NCBI GenBank assembly: GCA_041399065.1
Contig: JAWKTN010000003.1
Coordinates: 620,001 to 684,000 of the forward strand
Direction: 5' to 3'
From: JAGQPD01 sp020426865
GTDB taxonomy: Bacteria > Planctomycetota > Planctomycetia > Pirellulales > Pirellulaceae
DNA: 64,000 bases
In this document: positions 43,616 through 52,415 of the stretch, one piece after another
Position numbering within the stretch: the first letter of the stretch is position 1
Layout of the letters: the number at the start of each line of letters is the position of its first letter
Translations under genes and position numbers: made by a program
Notes under the pieces: model-generated
The model's input: only the letters and a program-made list of their open reading frames with translations
Told to the model about the DNA's origin: nothing
Databases searched by the model: none

Positions 43616-43750
43616 CAGTCCCCAGGGCGGCCGCGACCGAGGGGGGGCGAAAAAACTGGTTTCACGTCGAGCGACGATATGGCTAGAATGTCCTGTTGCA
43701 TTCGCACAGTGCTAGCAACATTGCGTCAATTTGCGCGACGTTTCAGCGGT

Positions 43751-43805
43751 CGGCTGGGGTCAGCCGTGTGACGATGGCGAACGGCTGGGGACAGCCGTGT
43801 GACGT
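43751..43805. repeat. two direct copies of a short palindromic phrase
   Basis: The phrase cggctgggg(t/a)cagccgtgtgacg occurs twice, at 43751 and 43782. Each is itself a six-base-stem hairpin (cggctg/cagccg). The same palindrome recurs at 27395, 27729, 29133, about 30545, about 35560 and about 39017. Confidence 0.75.
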
Positions 43806-43860
43806 TGAGTTGTAGAGTCTGAATTGAACAAAGAGTTGGAACGACCGAGGGAGAATTGAC

Positions 43861-44703
43861 GTGGATGAAGAGCTTTTGCGTAATCTAGACCAGATTGTGA
43901 ATTCGCCGAGTTACCAGCTAGCCGAGTGTGACGTCGATTTTTTGGGACGGCGCGAGTTGCGACCGATTCGTATGCAATTGGAGTTACTCAAGCCCGAGAT
44001 GGCGTTTACGGAACAGCGGGTCGAGTCGACGATCGTCGTATTTGGCGGGACGCAGGTAGTTCCCAAGTCCGAGGCGACCGAGCGACTGGAGAGTGCCGAG
44101 CGGGAATTGGCCAAGTCACCGCAGAGTAAAGCCTGCCAGCGCGCTGTCGACCGAGCTCGGAAGATCCTGGAGAAGTCCCACTACTACGAAGCGGCTCGCG
44201 ATTTCGCGAATCTCGTTTCGTCGCGATGCCAGGTCGATGGTGCATGCGACTATGTGGTGATGACAGGGGGCGGTCCCGGAATCATGGAGGCAGCCAATCG
44301 TGGTGCCTATGAAGCTGGTGCCAAATCGATTGGGTTGAATATTACTCTTCCCGAAGAACAACACCCGAATCCGTACATCACACCCGAGTTATGTTTTCAA
44401 TTTCATTATTTCGCCTTGCGCAAGATGCATTTTCTGTTGCGGGCCAAGGCGTTGGTGATTTTCCCCGGCGGCTTCGGCACGCTCGACGAATTGTTTGATG
44501 CATTGACATTGCGGCAGGTTGGTCGGATGCAAGAAATTCCGATCATCATGTTCGGTCGATCGTATTGGTCGAAGGTCATCGATTTCCAGTTTTTGGCAGA
44601 TGAGGGGGTGATTCGCGACGAGCACCTGGATCTGATTCAATTCGCTGAAACGCCGGAAGAGGCCTGGAAGCTGATCTCGGCATTCCACGAGCACCAAGAA
44701 TGA
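43861..44703 (+). CDS. LOG-family protein (TIGR00730-type Rossmann fold)
   Basis: A 280-residue protein starting at GTG 43861 (GGGAG ten bases upstream; an ATG follows at the next codon). It holds the LOG signature: MTGGGPGIMEAANRGA (about 137-152) and FPGGFGTLDELFD (about 201-213), the PGGxGTxxE motif. LOG proteins are nucleotide 5'-monophosphate phosphoribohydrolases, known for cytokinin activation in plants and also described in bacteria. The extra N-terminal ~90 residues mark the larger bacterial form. Alternative annotations such as lysine decarboxylase are historical. It has no obvious operon partner. Confidence 0.88.
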   Translation: MDEELLRNLDQIVNSPSYQLAECDVDFLGRRELRPIRMQLELLKPEMAFTEQRVESTIVVFGGTQVVPKSEATERLESAERELAKSPQSKACQRAVDRARKILEKSHYYEAARDFANLVSSRCQVDGACDYVVMTGGGPGIMEAANRGAYEAGAKSIGLNITLPEEQHPNPYITPELCFQFHYFALRKMHFLLRAKALVIFPGGFGTLDELFDALTLRQVGRMQEIPIIMFGRSYWSKVIDFQFLADEGVIRDEHLDLIQFAETPEEAWKLISAFHEHQE

Positions 44704-44785
44704 TCTTGCCTTAGGATCAACTCTCCATTAGCCTTCCCGTTCTCAGTGCGCGGATCGCAAATGAATTGTTTGGAAGGAGTCAAGC

Positions 44786-45898
44786 ATGGACGGGTTTCCC
44801 GTGGTTCGAAGAACGTGTTTTCAGCCGCTAGCGGTGATAGCTATCATCGCCATTCTGGCGACAACGTGGGGGCGCGATGCGAGCGCTCAACGTTCGGCCT
44901 CCAAGCCGGCAAGCGACAAAAACCTGGTTGAATTTGGGACATCGGCCGACAGCAAACCTGCTGCACCGGCAAAGTTGACCGATGAGATGTTTCGTCTGCC
45001 TAAAGATGCAACAACGGATCAGGCATTGCAGTTCATCTTGCGATTGGAAGAATTCCAGCCGAATACCGAGCAGGAGTTTGTTGAACTTGAGCGACGGGCA
45101 CCGGCAGCATATCGGGCAGCGGCGGCGCGCATCTTGGAATTGGAAAAAGATACCAGTAGCGAAGCGTACCAGTTGGCCAAGTACACGCTGATGATGGTAC
45201 GAGCGATGGAAATCGTGACAGCCGACGAGGCGGAAAAGGCCAAGATCGTGGCTGATATTGAAAAGCTGCTGACACAAAAGGAGTTTCATCCGGAGGATGT
45301 CGGTCTGGCACTGATGGTTTGCCAGCAGCTTGAGAGTCTGCCCGATACCAAGTTTGCATCGGTGACTTACAAGCGGTTTTCCGATGCGCTCGGAAGTCGC
45401 AAAGACCCGAATTTAGCGACGGCCGTGCAGCAACTTTCAGCGTCCTCCCGTCGTCTGGCATTGATTGGGAGTCCCATTCAGGTGCAGGGGAGGACACTGG
45501 CGGGCAAACCGTTTGATTGGAAGGCCTATCGCGGGAAGGTTGTGTTGATTGATTTCTGGGCAACGTGGTGTGGGCCATGCGTAAAAGAGATGCCAAATGT
45601 CAAGCAGTACTACTCAGCGTATCACGACCGCGGATTCGAAGTGGTGGGCATCAATGTCGATGAAGATATGGATGCCTTGAAGGAATTCCTCAAGACGAAC
45701 GACGTGCCATGGGTAACATTAAACGAGGGTGCCGGAAAACGAAATCCGACCGTTGACTACTATGGAATCTATTCGTATCCGACGACGATTTTGGTAGACC
45801 GCACGGGAAAGGTGGTCTCGTTCGAGGCTCGCGGAAAGCAACTCGGGCAATGGCTCGATAAGTTGATTGGCCCAGAAAACCCGCGGGCGGCTCGTTAG
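44786..45898 (+). CDS. secreted TlpA-like thioredoxin-domain protein
   Basis: The 370-residue product starts at the ATG at 44786 after AAGGAG. It has a signal peptide or N-terminal anchor (about 14-32, ending DASAQ), a helical domain (about 60-220), and a C-terminal AhpC/TlpA thioredoxin domain with IDFWATWCGPCVKEMP (about 258-270) and YPTTILVDRTGK. It should act as an extracytoplasmic disulfide reductase, recharged by a DsbD-type protein such as the one at 19.2-21.5 kb. A strong terminator follows at 45963-45996, separating it from the next, related gene. Confidence 0.9.
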   Translation: MDGFPVVRRTCFQPLAVIAIIAILATTWGRDASAQRSASKPASDKNLVEFGTSADSKPAAPAKLTDEMFRLPKDATTDQALQFILRLEEFQPNTEQEFVELERRAPAAYRAAAARILELEKDTSSEAYQLAKYTLMMVRAMEIVTADEAEKAKIVADIEKLLTQKEFHPEDVGLALMVCQQLESLPDTKFASVTYKRFSDALGSRKDPNLATAVQQLSASSRRLALIGSPIQVQGRTLAGKPFDWKAYRGKVVLIDFWATWCGPCVKEMPNVKQYYSAYHDRGFEVVGINVDEDMDALKEFLKTNDVPWVTLNEGAGKRNPTVDYYGIYSYPTTILVDRTGKVVSFEARGKQLGQWLDKLIGPENPRAAR

Positions 45899-45962
45899 CG
45901 GGCCGTAGTCCCTCGGAAATCGGCGATCCCCGGTCCCGGAAAACGAAGATTTATCGTAGAAT

Positions 45963-45996
45963 CGAGCTGTGCATCGGTGGTGCACAGCTCGTTTTT
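45963..45996 (+). terminator. rho-independent terminator
   Basis: Perfect 11-base arms cgagctgtgca (45963-45973) and tgcacagctcg (45981-45991) with a seven-base loop, followed by TTTTT. It ends the TlpA-like gene transcript and argues against a start for the next gene at the in-frame GTG inside it (45977). Confidence 0.9.
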
Positions 45997-46021
45997 GTTA
46001 GCGAATCGAGGGGAAAAGCAG

Positions 46022-48757
46022 ATGGACTTGGTTCAAATGAACTGTCGCGTTGGATGGTGGTTGAGCACGGTATGTCTTCTGTGGGCTGCAGGAATGATCT
46101 TCGCAACCACCGGCTGCAATCGCGCTTCTACCGACGATGATCTGGCACATAGTTCAACACCCGGCTCCGAAGCGACCGAATCTGCGGCCCAGGCTAACGA
46201 TGAAACCGAGCGAGCGGCCGATGGTGAGGCAGCGGAGGCTCGTGCCGATTCCGGTCCCAAAGATAAGTATCCGGTACCCGACGGCACCCCCAGCGAACTA
46301 CTGGACTTTATTAATCGATTGGCAGAACGGGTACCCGAGGGTTCGACGCCCGAAGAAATCAACGCGGACCAGATCGCGTTGATGATCGCCAGTTGCAAGG
46401 CAGCTGAGCGAATCGAAAAATCCGACGCGGATCCCTCTTTAAAAATCGTAGCAGTCGAGTCACGGATTGAGACGATGCGTGCGTTAACTGTGTTGGGAAA
46501 GCCTGATGCACTTACAGAATTCAGACAATATGGCGAGAACCTGTCACAATCAGAGAACTCCGACTACTCGCAACTTGGTCGGCTCGCAAAACTGCAGGCC
46601 GATGTCGATGCATTCCTGCTTTACCCAACGACTGAGCTCGGTGAAATCGTCCTTCGTTCATTTGACATAACTCTGGAGAAAGAGTCACTGGACAGTACGG
46701 TACTGCGAGTGTTGACAAGCGAGATTCGCAAGGTCGAGTCGTTCCGGCAGCTGGAAATGGCATCCGAAATGGCGCAACGGACCGGCAAAGCGTTCGCATC
46801 CGCTGACGACGCCCAGATTCGTGATCAGGCTCAAACAATGTTTGAACGCTCGCGTTTGAACGATTTGAAGGACCACCTGTTCGCCGCCATGTCCGGCGAC
46901 GCCACTGGATTGGAATCGCTTCAGCAGGCAGTCCAAGGATTGCTTGGGGATCCGCACCCTTCGTCCAACGCGCTAAAAGCCATTCTCGATGCCGCCGAGC
47001 AGACAGAGTTTGGTGGTTTTCGCGACACATCGAATGACTTATACGACAAAATAAGGGACGTTGTCTCCAAAACGGATGGCGAACACTCGGAGATCACCGA
47101 ACGGCTGAAGATGGCAGAAACGCGTCGCAGCTTGATCGGAAAGAGCATTCCGGTAATAGGGAAGACATTCGACGGTGAAATATTCGATTGGGAAAACATC
47201 AAGGACCACATCGTCTTGGTCACATTCTGGTCCACCTACGCCGGTCCTAGCATCCGCGAAATTCCGACCCTGCTGTCACTCTACGAAGAATTTCACCCAA
47301 AGGGATTTGACATTGTCTCGGTCAACCTCGACACCGAACCCGACGAACTGAAACGATTTCTCGATCAGACTCCCCTGCCATGGCCTGTCATCGTAACCGA
47401 CGGCAATGCGTCCGAAAAATTCGATAACGCCAACGCCAAAGGATATGGCGTCCGCATGATTCCGTTTTCGGCGTTAATTGGGCGCGACGGGAAAATCGTG
47501 GATATTCACGTCTACGGAGATGCCATCAAGGAGCGATTGCAGGAATTGATTGGTACAGAAGCCGACAACGATAAGGAAGCAACACCCGCCGACACGACAC
47601 CACCCGCCGACACGACGCCACCCGCCGACACGACGCCACCGGATGACCAGTCCGACGACTCGAGTCAGCCAGACAAGTCGGATGCAACTACCGAGGACGG
47701 TGACCAGGCAGCTGCGACGATTGACGAGACACTCAATCCTTACCTGGCGAGTGCGGACTTGAGCGCGGCACAATTGGCGGACTACTTGCTGAACATGGAG
47801 GAAAAACCTCGCGTGATTCAGTTACGCGCAGGATTTCGGGCAGCCGTCGTGGACGCTGCGGATCGGATCCTCAACGATTCATCGGAAGAACGTTATCGGT
47901 TGATCGCAATCGAAAACAAGTTGCAATACCTTCATCGCGATGCCTGCTTGGGAGACAACGATGCGCAACATCAATTGATGGCTTTCGCTCGTTCGCTGGC
48001 GGGTGACGAGCGTCCACGAATCCACGACCGGGTGGCATTGTACAACTTGGAAGAGCGCGTGCTCACGGCAATTGATGGTCCAGTGGAAGGGATACAGGAA
48101 ACGGCCACCGCGGCGGAAGAGTTCTTCGAAGGACTTGGTGACAAAAGCACCGAGGACCATTTGCGGCTCGCGTCCGCTACCGTCGACCTGCTAAATCGAC
48201 TGGAGGACGGCACAGTCCGCAATGAGCATTTCGACCGACTTGGCAACTTGCTGCTCAAGAGCAGCGACAAGCAGGTGTCACGGTACGGCCGGAGGCTCAG
48301 CGGCTCTTCCGAAGCTTCGTCACCGTCGAGCCAACTTGTCGGTCAGCCATTACAGTTTTCCGGCACAACCATTGATGGCATCGCGTTTAATTGGGAGAAC
48401 GTCACTGGCAAGGTCGTGCTACTGGACTTCTGGGCCACTTGGTGCGGGCCGTGCCGAGCCGCCATGCCGGAACTGCGGGATCTCTACGAGCGGCATCACG
48501 AAGCCGGACTAGAACTGGTCGGCTTGAACATGGATGCCGACGAGGAGTCATTGGCAGAATTTTTGGAAGAGAATTCGCTGCCGTGGATCCATCTTGCGGG
48601 AGAGGATGCATCCAAAGTCGCAGATCAATGTCATATCCGGGCGTATCCCACATTGATATTGATCGACCGCGAGGGAAAAGTTACCGCCGTCTCGCATCGC
48701 GTGGCAGATATTGCCGGGAAGCTGGATGACGTGCTCAAACACCAGCCGCAGCAGTAA
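46022..48757 (+). CDS. lipoprotein with two TlpA-like thioredoxin domains, the first lacking redox cysteines
   Basis: Start at the ATG at 46022, ten bases after GAGGGG. The 911-residue product has a lipoprotein signal (IFATTGC). Two similar halves follow, each a helical domain plus a thioredoxin domain. In the first thioredoxin domain (about 378-515) the motif is FWSTYAGPS, so both cysteines are replaced (by Ala and Ser). In the second (about 775-910) it is FWATWCGPC. Between the halves is a Thr/Pro/Asp linker encoded by three 18-bp tandem repeats (47585-47638; PPADTT units). The protein looks like an internal duplication of the neighbouring 44786 gene type, anchored in a membrane facing the periplasm. 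The inactive domain may bind a partner or substrate. Confidence 0.88.
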   Translation: MDLVQMNCRVGWWLSTVCLLWAAGMIFATTGCNRASTDDDLAHSSTPGSEATESAAQANDETERAADGEAAEARADSGPKDKYPVPDGTPSELLDFINRLAERVPEGSTPEEINADQIALMIASCKAAERIEKSDADPSLKIVAVESRIETMRALTVLGKPDALTEFRQYGENLSQSENSDYSQLGRLAKLQADVDAFLLYPTTELGEIVLRSFDITLEKESLDSTVLRVLTSEIRKVESFRQLEMASEMAQRTGKAFASADDAQIRDQAQTMFERSRLNDLKDHLFAAMSGDATGLESLQQAVQGLLGDPHPSSNALKAILDAAEQTEFGGFRDTSNDLYDKIRDVVSKTDGEHSEITERLKMAETRRSLIGKSIPVIGKTFDGEIFDWENIKDHIVLVTFWSTYAGPSIREIPTLLSLYEEFHPKGFDIVSVNLDTEPDELKRFLDQTPLPWPVIVTDGNASEKFDNANAKGYGVRMIPFSALIGRDGKIVDIHVYGDAIKERLQELIGTEADNDKEATPADTTPPADTTPPADTTPPDDQSDDSSQPDKSDATTEDGDQAAATIDETLNPYLASADLSAAQLADYLLNMEEKPRVIQLRAGFRAAVVDAADRILNDSSEERYRLIAIENKLQYLHRDACLGDNDAQHQLMAFARSLAGDERPRIHDRVALYNLEERVLTAIDGPVEGIQETATAAEEFFEGLGDKSTEDHLRLASATVDLLNRLEDGTVRNEHFDRLGNLLLKSSDKQVSRYGRRLSGSSEASSPSSQLVGQPLQFSGTTIDGIAFNWENVTGKVVLLDFWATWCGPCRAAMPELRDLYERHHEAGLELVGLNMDADEESLAEFLEENSLPWIHLAGEDASKVADQCHIRAYPTLILIDREGKVTAVSHRVADIAGKLDDVLKHQPQQ

Positions 48758-48813
48758 CTCGAATGTGCGAATGCAAAGTTGGCAAGACGACGCGCACATT
48801 GCTGACAATCTGC

Positions 48814-49608
48814 TCACACATGCAAAACTTGCCATCCCAGTACAAACACCCCGGCAGGGATGCACCAAAGGGCAAAGTACTGTAGTCGGCCTCGCTCGAG
48901 AATCCGCAATAGCGCCAGCAGCGACACGACCCCCACGACAAACGAGATCGCAGCACCAACAAGTAGATTCGTGCCAGACGTCGTAATCGACACCGGATCA
49001 CGCATGATCGATACGATCTCTAGCAGGCTCGCACCAGCAATGACAGGGATCGCCATCAGGAACGAAAACGTCGCCGCATCTTGCCTGGTCAGCCCCATCG
49101 CCAATCCACTGCTGATCGTAGCCCCGCTCCGCGAGATGCCCGGCAACACCGCGACTGCTTGGGCAAACCCGATCGCGAGCGCTCGCCGAAACGATAATTC
49201 CTGATACGTCTGCTCGCCATTTCGCAGACGGCCCGCCAGCAGCAACATGATGCCAGTGACCACGAGCATGGCACCGGCGAGCGAGGGATTGGTCAGCAAG
49301 TGATCAAAACATTTCTTGATGACCAAACCTATCGCGACCGCTGGCAGTGTCGCGACAAGGAGTACGGGAATCGTACGCCGGTCTTTGTTGAGGAGCTCCC
49401 AGATCTTGCGCCAGTAAACGACCAGGATGGAAAGCAGCGAGCCAGCGTGAAGGACGATATTCACGTCGTCGATGTCGAGATTGTTGCCTAGTTCCAGCAA
49501 TGACGATGCGATGACGACGTGACCGGAGGAACTGATCGGAAGAAACTCGGCTACGCCCTGGATAATTGCCAGTACGACAATGGAAAACAACGACACGGTA
49601 TGCCTCAC
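48814..49608 (-). CDS. uppP: undecaprenyl-diphosphatase
   Basis: A 264-residue, eight-helix membrane phosphatase of the UppP/BacA family. The two signature loops are present: QGVAEFLPISSSGH (about 17-30) and the PGISRSGATISSGLAMGL segment (about 155-172). It recycles undecaprenyl pyrophosphate to the monophosphate carrier used in cell wall and polysaccharide synthesis, and confers bacitracin tolerance. It converges with the thioredoxin lipoprotein gene. The nearby polysaccharide export gene may use the same lipid carrier (inference). Confidence 0.94.
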   Translation of the reverse strand: MRHTVSLFSIVVLAIIQGVAEFLPISSSGHVVIASSLLELGNNLDIDDVNIVLHAGSLLSILVVYWRKIWELLNKDRRTIPVLLVATLPAVAIGLVIKKCFDHLLTNPSLAGAMLVVTGIMLLLAGRLRNGEQTYQELSFRRALAIGFAQAVAVLPGISRSGATISSGLAMGLTRQDAATFSFLMAIPVIAGASLLEIVSIMRDPVSITTSGTNLLVGAAISFVVGVVSLLALLRILERGRLQYFALWCIPAGVFVLGWQVLHV

Positions 49609-49780
49609 AAGAATTGCTTCTGTAGCCGCGCGGGGACGGAAGTTCCACGCATCCTCGCCGATGGACCCGTGTTATCGGCTGGCCACTTTGATAGTATAGC
49701 CCATTGGGATCGTTGCACAGGCTGTCGGGAAGATAGGGCTGGATGCCGATCAATCAATACAAACCCTACAATGACTCGAA

Positions 49781-50734
49781 ATGTTCTATTTTGACCGTGG
49801 ACTCTTTCTAACACGTAACCGGCTTGCTGTGGACGTTCGCCGCCGCCAACGGCGAGGGTTCATCTCGCATGCGCATGCCGATCACGTTGCGTCGCACGCC
49901 ACCATCTTGTGTTCGCTGCCAACGGCGGAGCTCGTTCGCGAGCGATTTGGGTATGGCCCGGTTCAGGCGATCCCGTGGGGACAGACCGTTACGTGCGACG
50001 GCGTGGAGCTTCAGCTATTTCCTGCTGGACATATCCTCGGTTCCGCCATGCTTCTGGCCAATGATGATTCGGAGAGCCTATTGTACACCGGCGACTTTCA
50101 GCTGGAACCGTCGCTAACTTGTGAACCCGTTGAGGTACCGCAAGCGGACATCTTGGTGATGGAGTGCACGTTCGGAGACCCTCGGTATCGATTTCCGTCA
50201 AAACGAGACGTCTATGAGCAGTTAATCGCATCGGTTTCCGATGCGATCTCGTGGGGGAGGACACCGGTGGTGCATGCGTACGCTTTAGGAAAATCGCAGG
50301 AGGTCGCAAGAGTTCTTACCAATGCTGGCATTACGGTATTGGAACATTCGCTGATTCACGCACTGAGCCAGATCTACGCAAAGCATGGATTTCCGACGGG
50401 TGGCGCACTACTACCGGAAGCAGGCGCGCCTAGCGGCGTCTGCGTGATCGCTCCGCCGAGAAGTCAAAAAGCGGTAGCGGTGAAAACGAGCGACTTGCCG
50501 TTTCGAATTGCCGTCACTGGTTGGGCCCTGGACCCTAACGCCCGAGTTCGATTGCGAGTCGATCGTGCCTTTCCGCTTTCGGATCATGCAGACTTTGATG
50601 AGCTGATGCGAGCTGTGGAAGTCGTCGGTCCAAGGCGAGTCTACACGACCCATGGCCCAGCGAGTTTTTCGGATCATCTTCGTCGAGCGGGAATTGACGC
50701 GACGCCGTTAGAGAAGACACATACCGGTCGCTAG
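49781..50734 (+). CDS. MBL-fold exonuclease/RNA-processing-like protein
   Basis: A 317-residue metallo-beta-lactamase-fold protein. It has the HAHADHV zinc motif (about 31-37), GHILGSAM, TGDF (the conserved Asp ligand), and a C-terminal SDHADFDELMRAV plus YTTHGP, as in the beta-CASP-like mRNA 3'-end-processing / ligase-associated exonuclease group. It is shorter than RNase J and lacks an obvious ligase or helicase neighbour. Nuclease activity on DNA or RNA is expected, but the substrate is unknown. The ATG at 49781 lacks a clear Shine-Dalgarno sequence; an ATG ten bases upstream is out of frame. Confidence 0.82.
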   Translation: MFYFDRGLFLTRNRLAVDVRRRQRRGFISHAHADHVASHATILCSLPTAELVRERFGYGPVQAIPWGQTVTCDGVELQLFPAGHILGSAMLLANDDSESLLYTGDFQLEPSLTCEPVEVPQADILVMECTFGDPRYRFPSKRDVYEQLIASVSDAISWGRTPVVHAYALGKSQEVARVLTNAGITVLEHSLIHALSQIYAKHGFPTGGALLPEAGAPSGVCVIAPPRSQKAVAVKTSDLPFRIAVTGWALDPNARVRLRVDRAFPLSDHADFDELMRAVEVVGPRRVYTTHGPASFSDHLRRAGIDATPLEKTHTGR

Positions 50735-50925
50735 CGGCGGGGACGCTAGCGGCGAAGGTGACTGCGGCTGGATGGTTTGACCAACCTATATGGCTTGTGC
50801 CGGGGGCGTTTGGTGCCGGTTGTGCGGGGGGGCCGCTTTTGCCTGATTGCCGACAGAGGGGCGTGACGATGGCAGAGTTAGGCACCGGCACGGAAGCGGT
50901 GTTTCGCGATGTAATTTAGGCATGG

Positions 50926-52329
50926 ATGCGCATAATGACGAGCGATAGGAACCGGTGGCGTTCGCGCCCAAGCTTTACTCTGCTACTGGTCGTTGCGGCA
51001 ATAGTCGTCCTCCTCGGCCGCGAACAAGACGCTGCAGGACAAGGGGCGATCGAAAGGTTGCCTGCCGTGGCCGACGAGATAAGCGTCACGGATTTGGATG
51101 CGGCCCAGACGCCCCAATACTCGATTGTACCGCAAGTTGCCATCGAGCCACCTCGAGCTGACGACCATCTCGAACGGCTGCAGTCCACAGATTCCGAAGA
51201 TGGATCCATATCGAGTACTACCGCTGCAGCGTTGCCAGTGACAGGTATCGAGCGACAGGCGGATGACTTCGACAAGCTTGTCGCCAAACCTGTCGTCACC
51301 GAGGGCGATCGATTAAACCTCTTGAAATTGTACGAGGAGCAACAGGACACGCCCTCATCACCGAGTGGGCTTGGCAACGGCCCGGTTCGCATAACCGCAC
51401 GCGAACTGGAAGGACTGCGGTTGCCGCAGGAGGTGGTCGGGCAAGCCGAGCGATTGACGGAGAACGGCATGCGTCTGGCGAGTTCAGGTGCCATCTATTC
51501 AGCGCGAGATGAATTGATCAATTCCCTGCGACTGGTGGCGCAAGGGTTGGATGCCCAACTAGGACGAAAAGTACATAGCTACGCGTTAGCGGCTGGGTTA
51601 AATGCCATTTCGGAAGCGGAAGACTTCTCCATGGTTCATGGGGATGCAAGCGCTGACGTCCACCTAGCAGGTTATGTCGCGGGACACACGACACCGGTCC
51701 TCAAGGGGAAGTCGCTGCTCGATGTTCCGCCGCTATTGGCGATGCAGAAGTACTATGAGTTCGCGCATGTTCAGTTGAGTTTGGCTGGCGGGCAAGAGCC
51801 AGTTGCTTCAAGAGCCCTTTATGCATTGGGGAAAGTAGAGCAAGCGATTGGCAACAGCGGGGGAGGGTCCAAGAAGATCGAACTAGGGCCGAAAGCGATT
51901 GCGTTGTATCAATCTTCGCTTTCTATCAACGGAAACAATGCGGAGGCAGCCAACGAGTTGGGGGTGCTATTGGCTCAGCATGGTCAATTGAAGGCCGCAC
52001 GAGCGGCTTTACAACATACCGTAAGTGTCGCGAGCAAACCTGAATACTGGAGCAACCTAGCGGAAGTGCATCGTCAGCTCGGCGAAGACCAGTTAGCGAT
52101 GCAGGCGACTCGCCAAGTAACCGGAACACGAGCAGCCGGAGCTAACGTGATGATGACACAAAACACGGCGACCCGAAGGCTACCACCCGTACAGTGGATG
52201 GATCCCGAGATGTTTGCCAGAACGTATCAGCCGACACTGGCAACGGATTACCGCGCGATTGCTCCACCATCGTCGCGCGTGGCAAGCCAACCCGGCACTG
52301 GCCCGTGGGCGTCAGCGGTCGCACGTTAG
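50926..52329 (+). CDS. exported protein with TPR-like repeats, upstream of polysaccharide export gene
   Basis: A 467-residue protein with an N-terminal hydrophobic segment (about 15-32) that should export or anchor it. The C-terminal half (about 275-400) carries TPR-like helices (ALYALGKVEQAIG; SSLSINGNNAEAANELGVLLAQHGQ; WSNLAEVHRQLGEDQLAMQA). The middle is unassigned. It lies 86 bases upstream of the Wza-like export gene on the same strand. TPR proteins of this type recur next to planctomycete exopolysaccharide export genes, so a role in assembling or regulating export is likely, but this is inference. Confidence 0.75.
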   Translation: MRIMTSDRNRWRSRPSFTLLLVVAAIVVLLGREQDAAGQGAIERLPAVADEISVTDLDAAQTPQYSIVPQVAIEPPRADDHLERLQSTDSEDGSISSTTAAALPVTGIERQADDFDKLVAKPVVTEGDRLNLLKLYEEQQDTPSSPSGLGNGPVRITARELEGLRLPQEVVGQAERLTENGMRLASSGAIYSARDELINSLRLVAQGLDAQLGRKVHSYALAAGLNAISEAEDFSMVHGDASADVHLAGYVAGHTTPVLKGKSLLDVPPLLAMQKYYEFAHVQLSLAGGQEPVASRALYALGKVEQAIGNSGGGSKKIELGPKAIALYQSSLSINGNNAEAANELGVLLAQHGQLKAARAALQHTVSVASKPEYWSNLAEVHRQLGEDQLAMQATRQVTGTRAAGANVMMTQNTATRRLPPVQWMDPEMFARTYQPTLATDYRAIAPPSSRVASQPGTGPWASAVAR

Positions 52330-52415
52330 CTCGTTGCCAATGCGGTGCAAGCGATCGCACCTAGAAGTAGTCCGCACCAATTTGAAAGAACAACAACCAG
52401 GGAGTTCTCGTAGCG

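Noticed and set aside
45977..46021. Upstream GTG start for the tandem thioredoxin lipoprotein
   Set aside because: It falls inside a perfect rho-independent terminator; the ATG at 46022 has GAGGGG and a proper lipoprotein signal.
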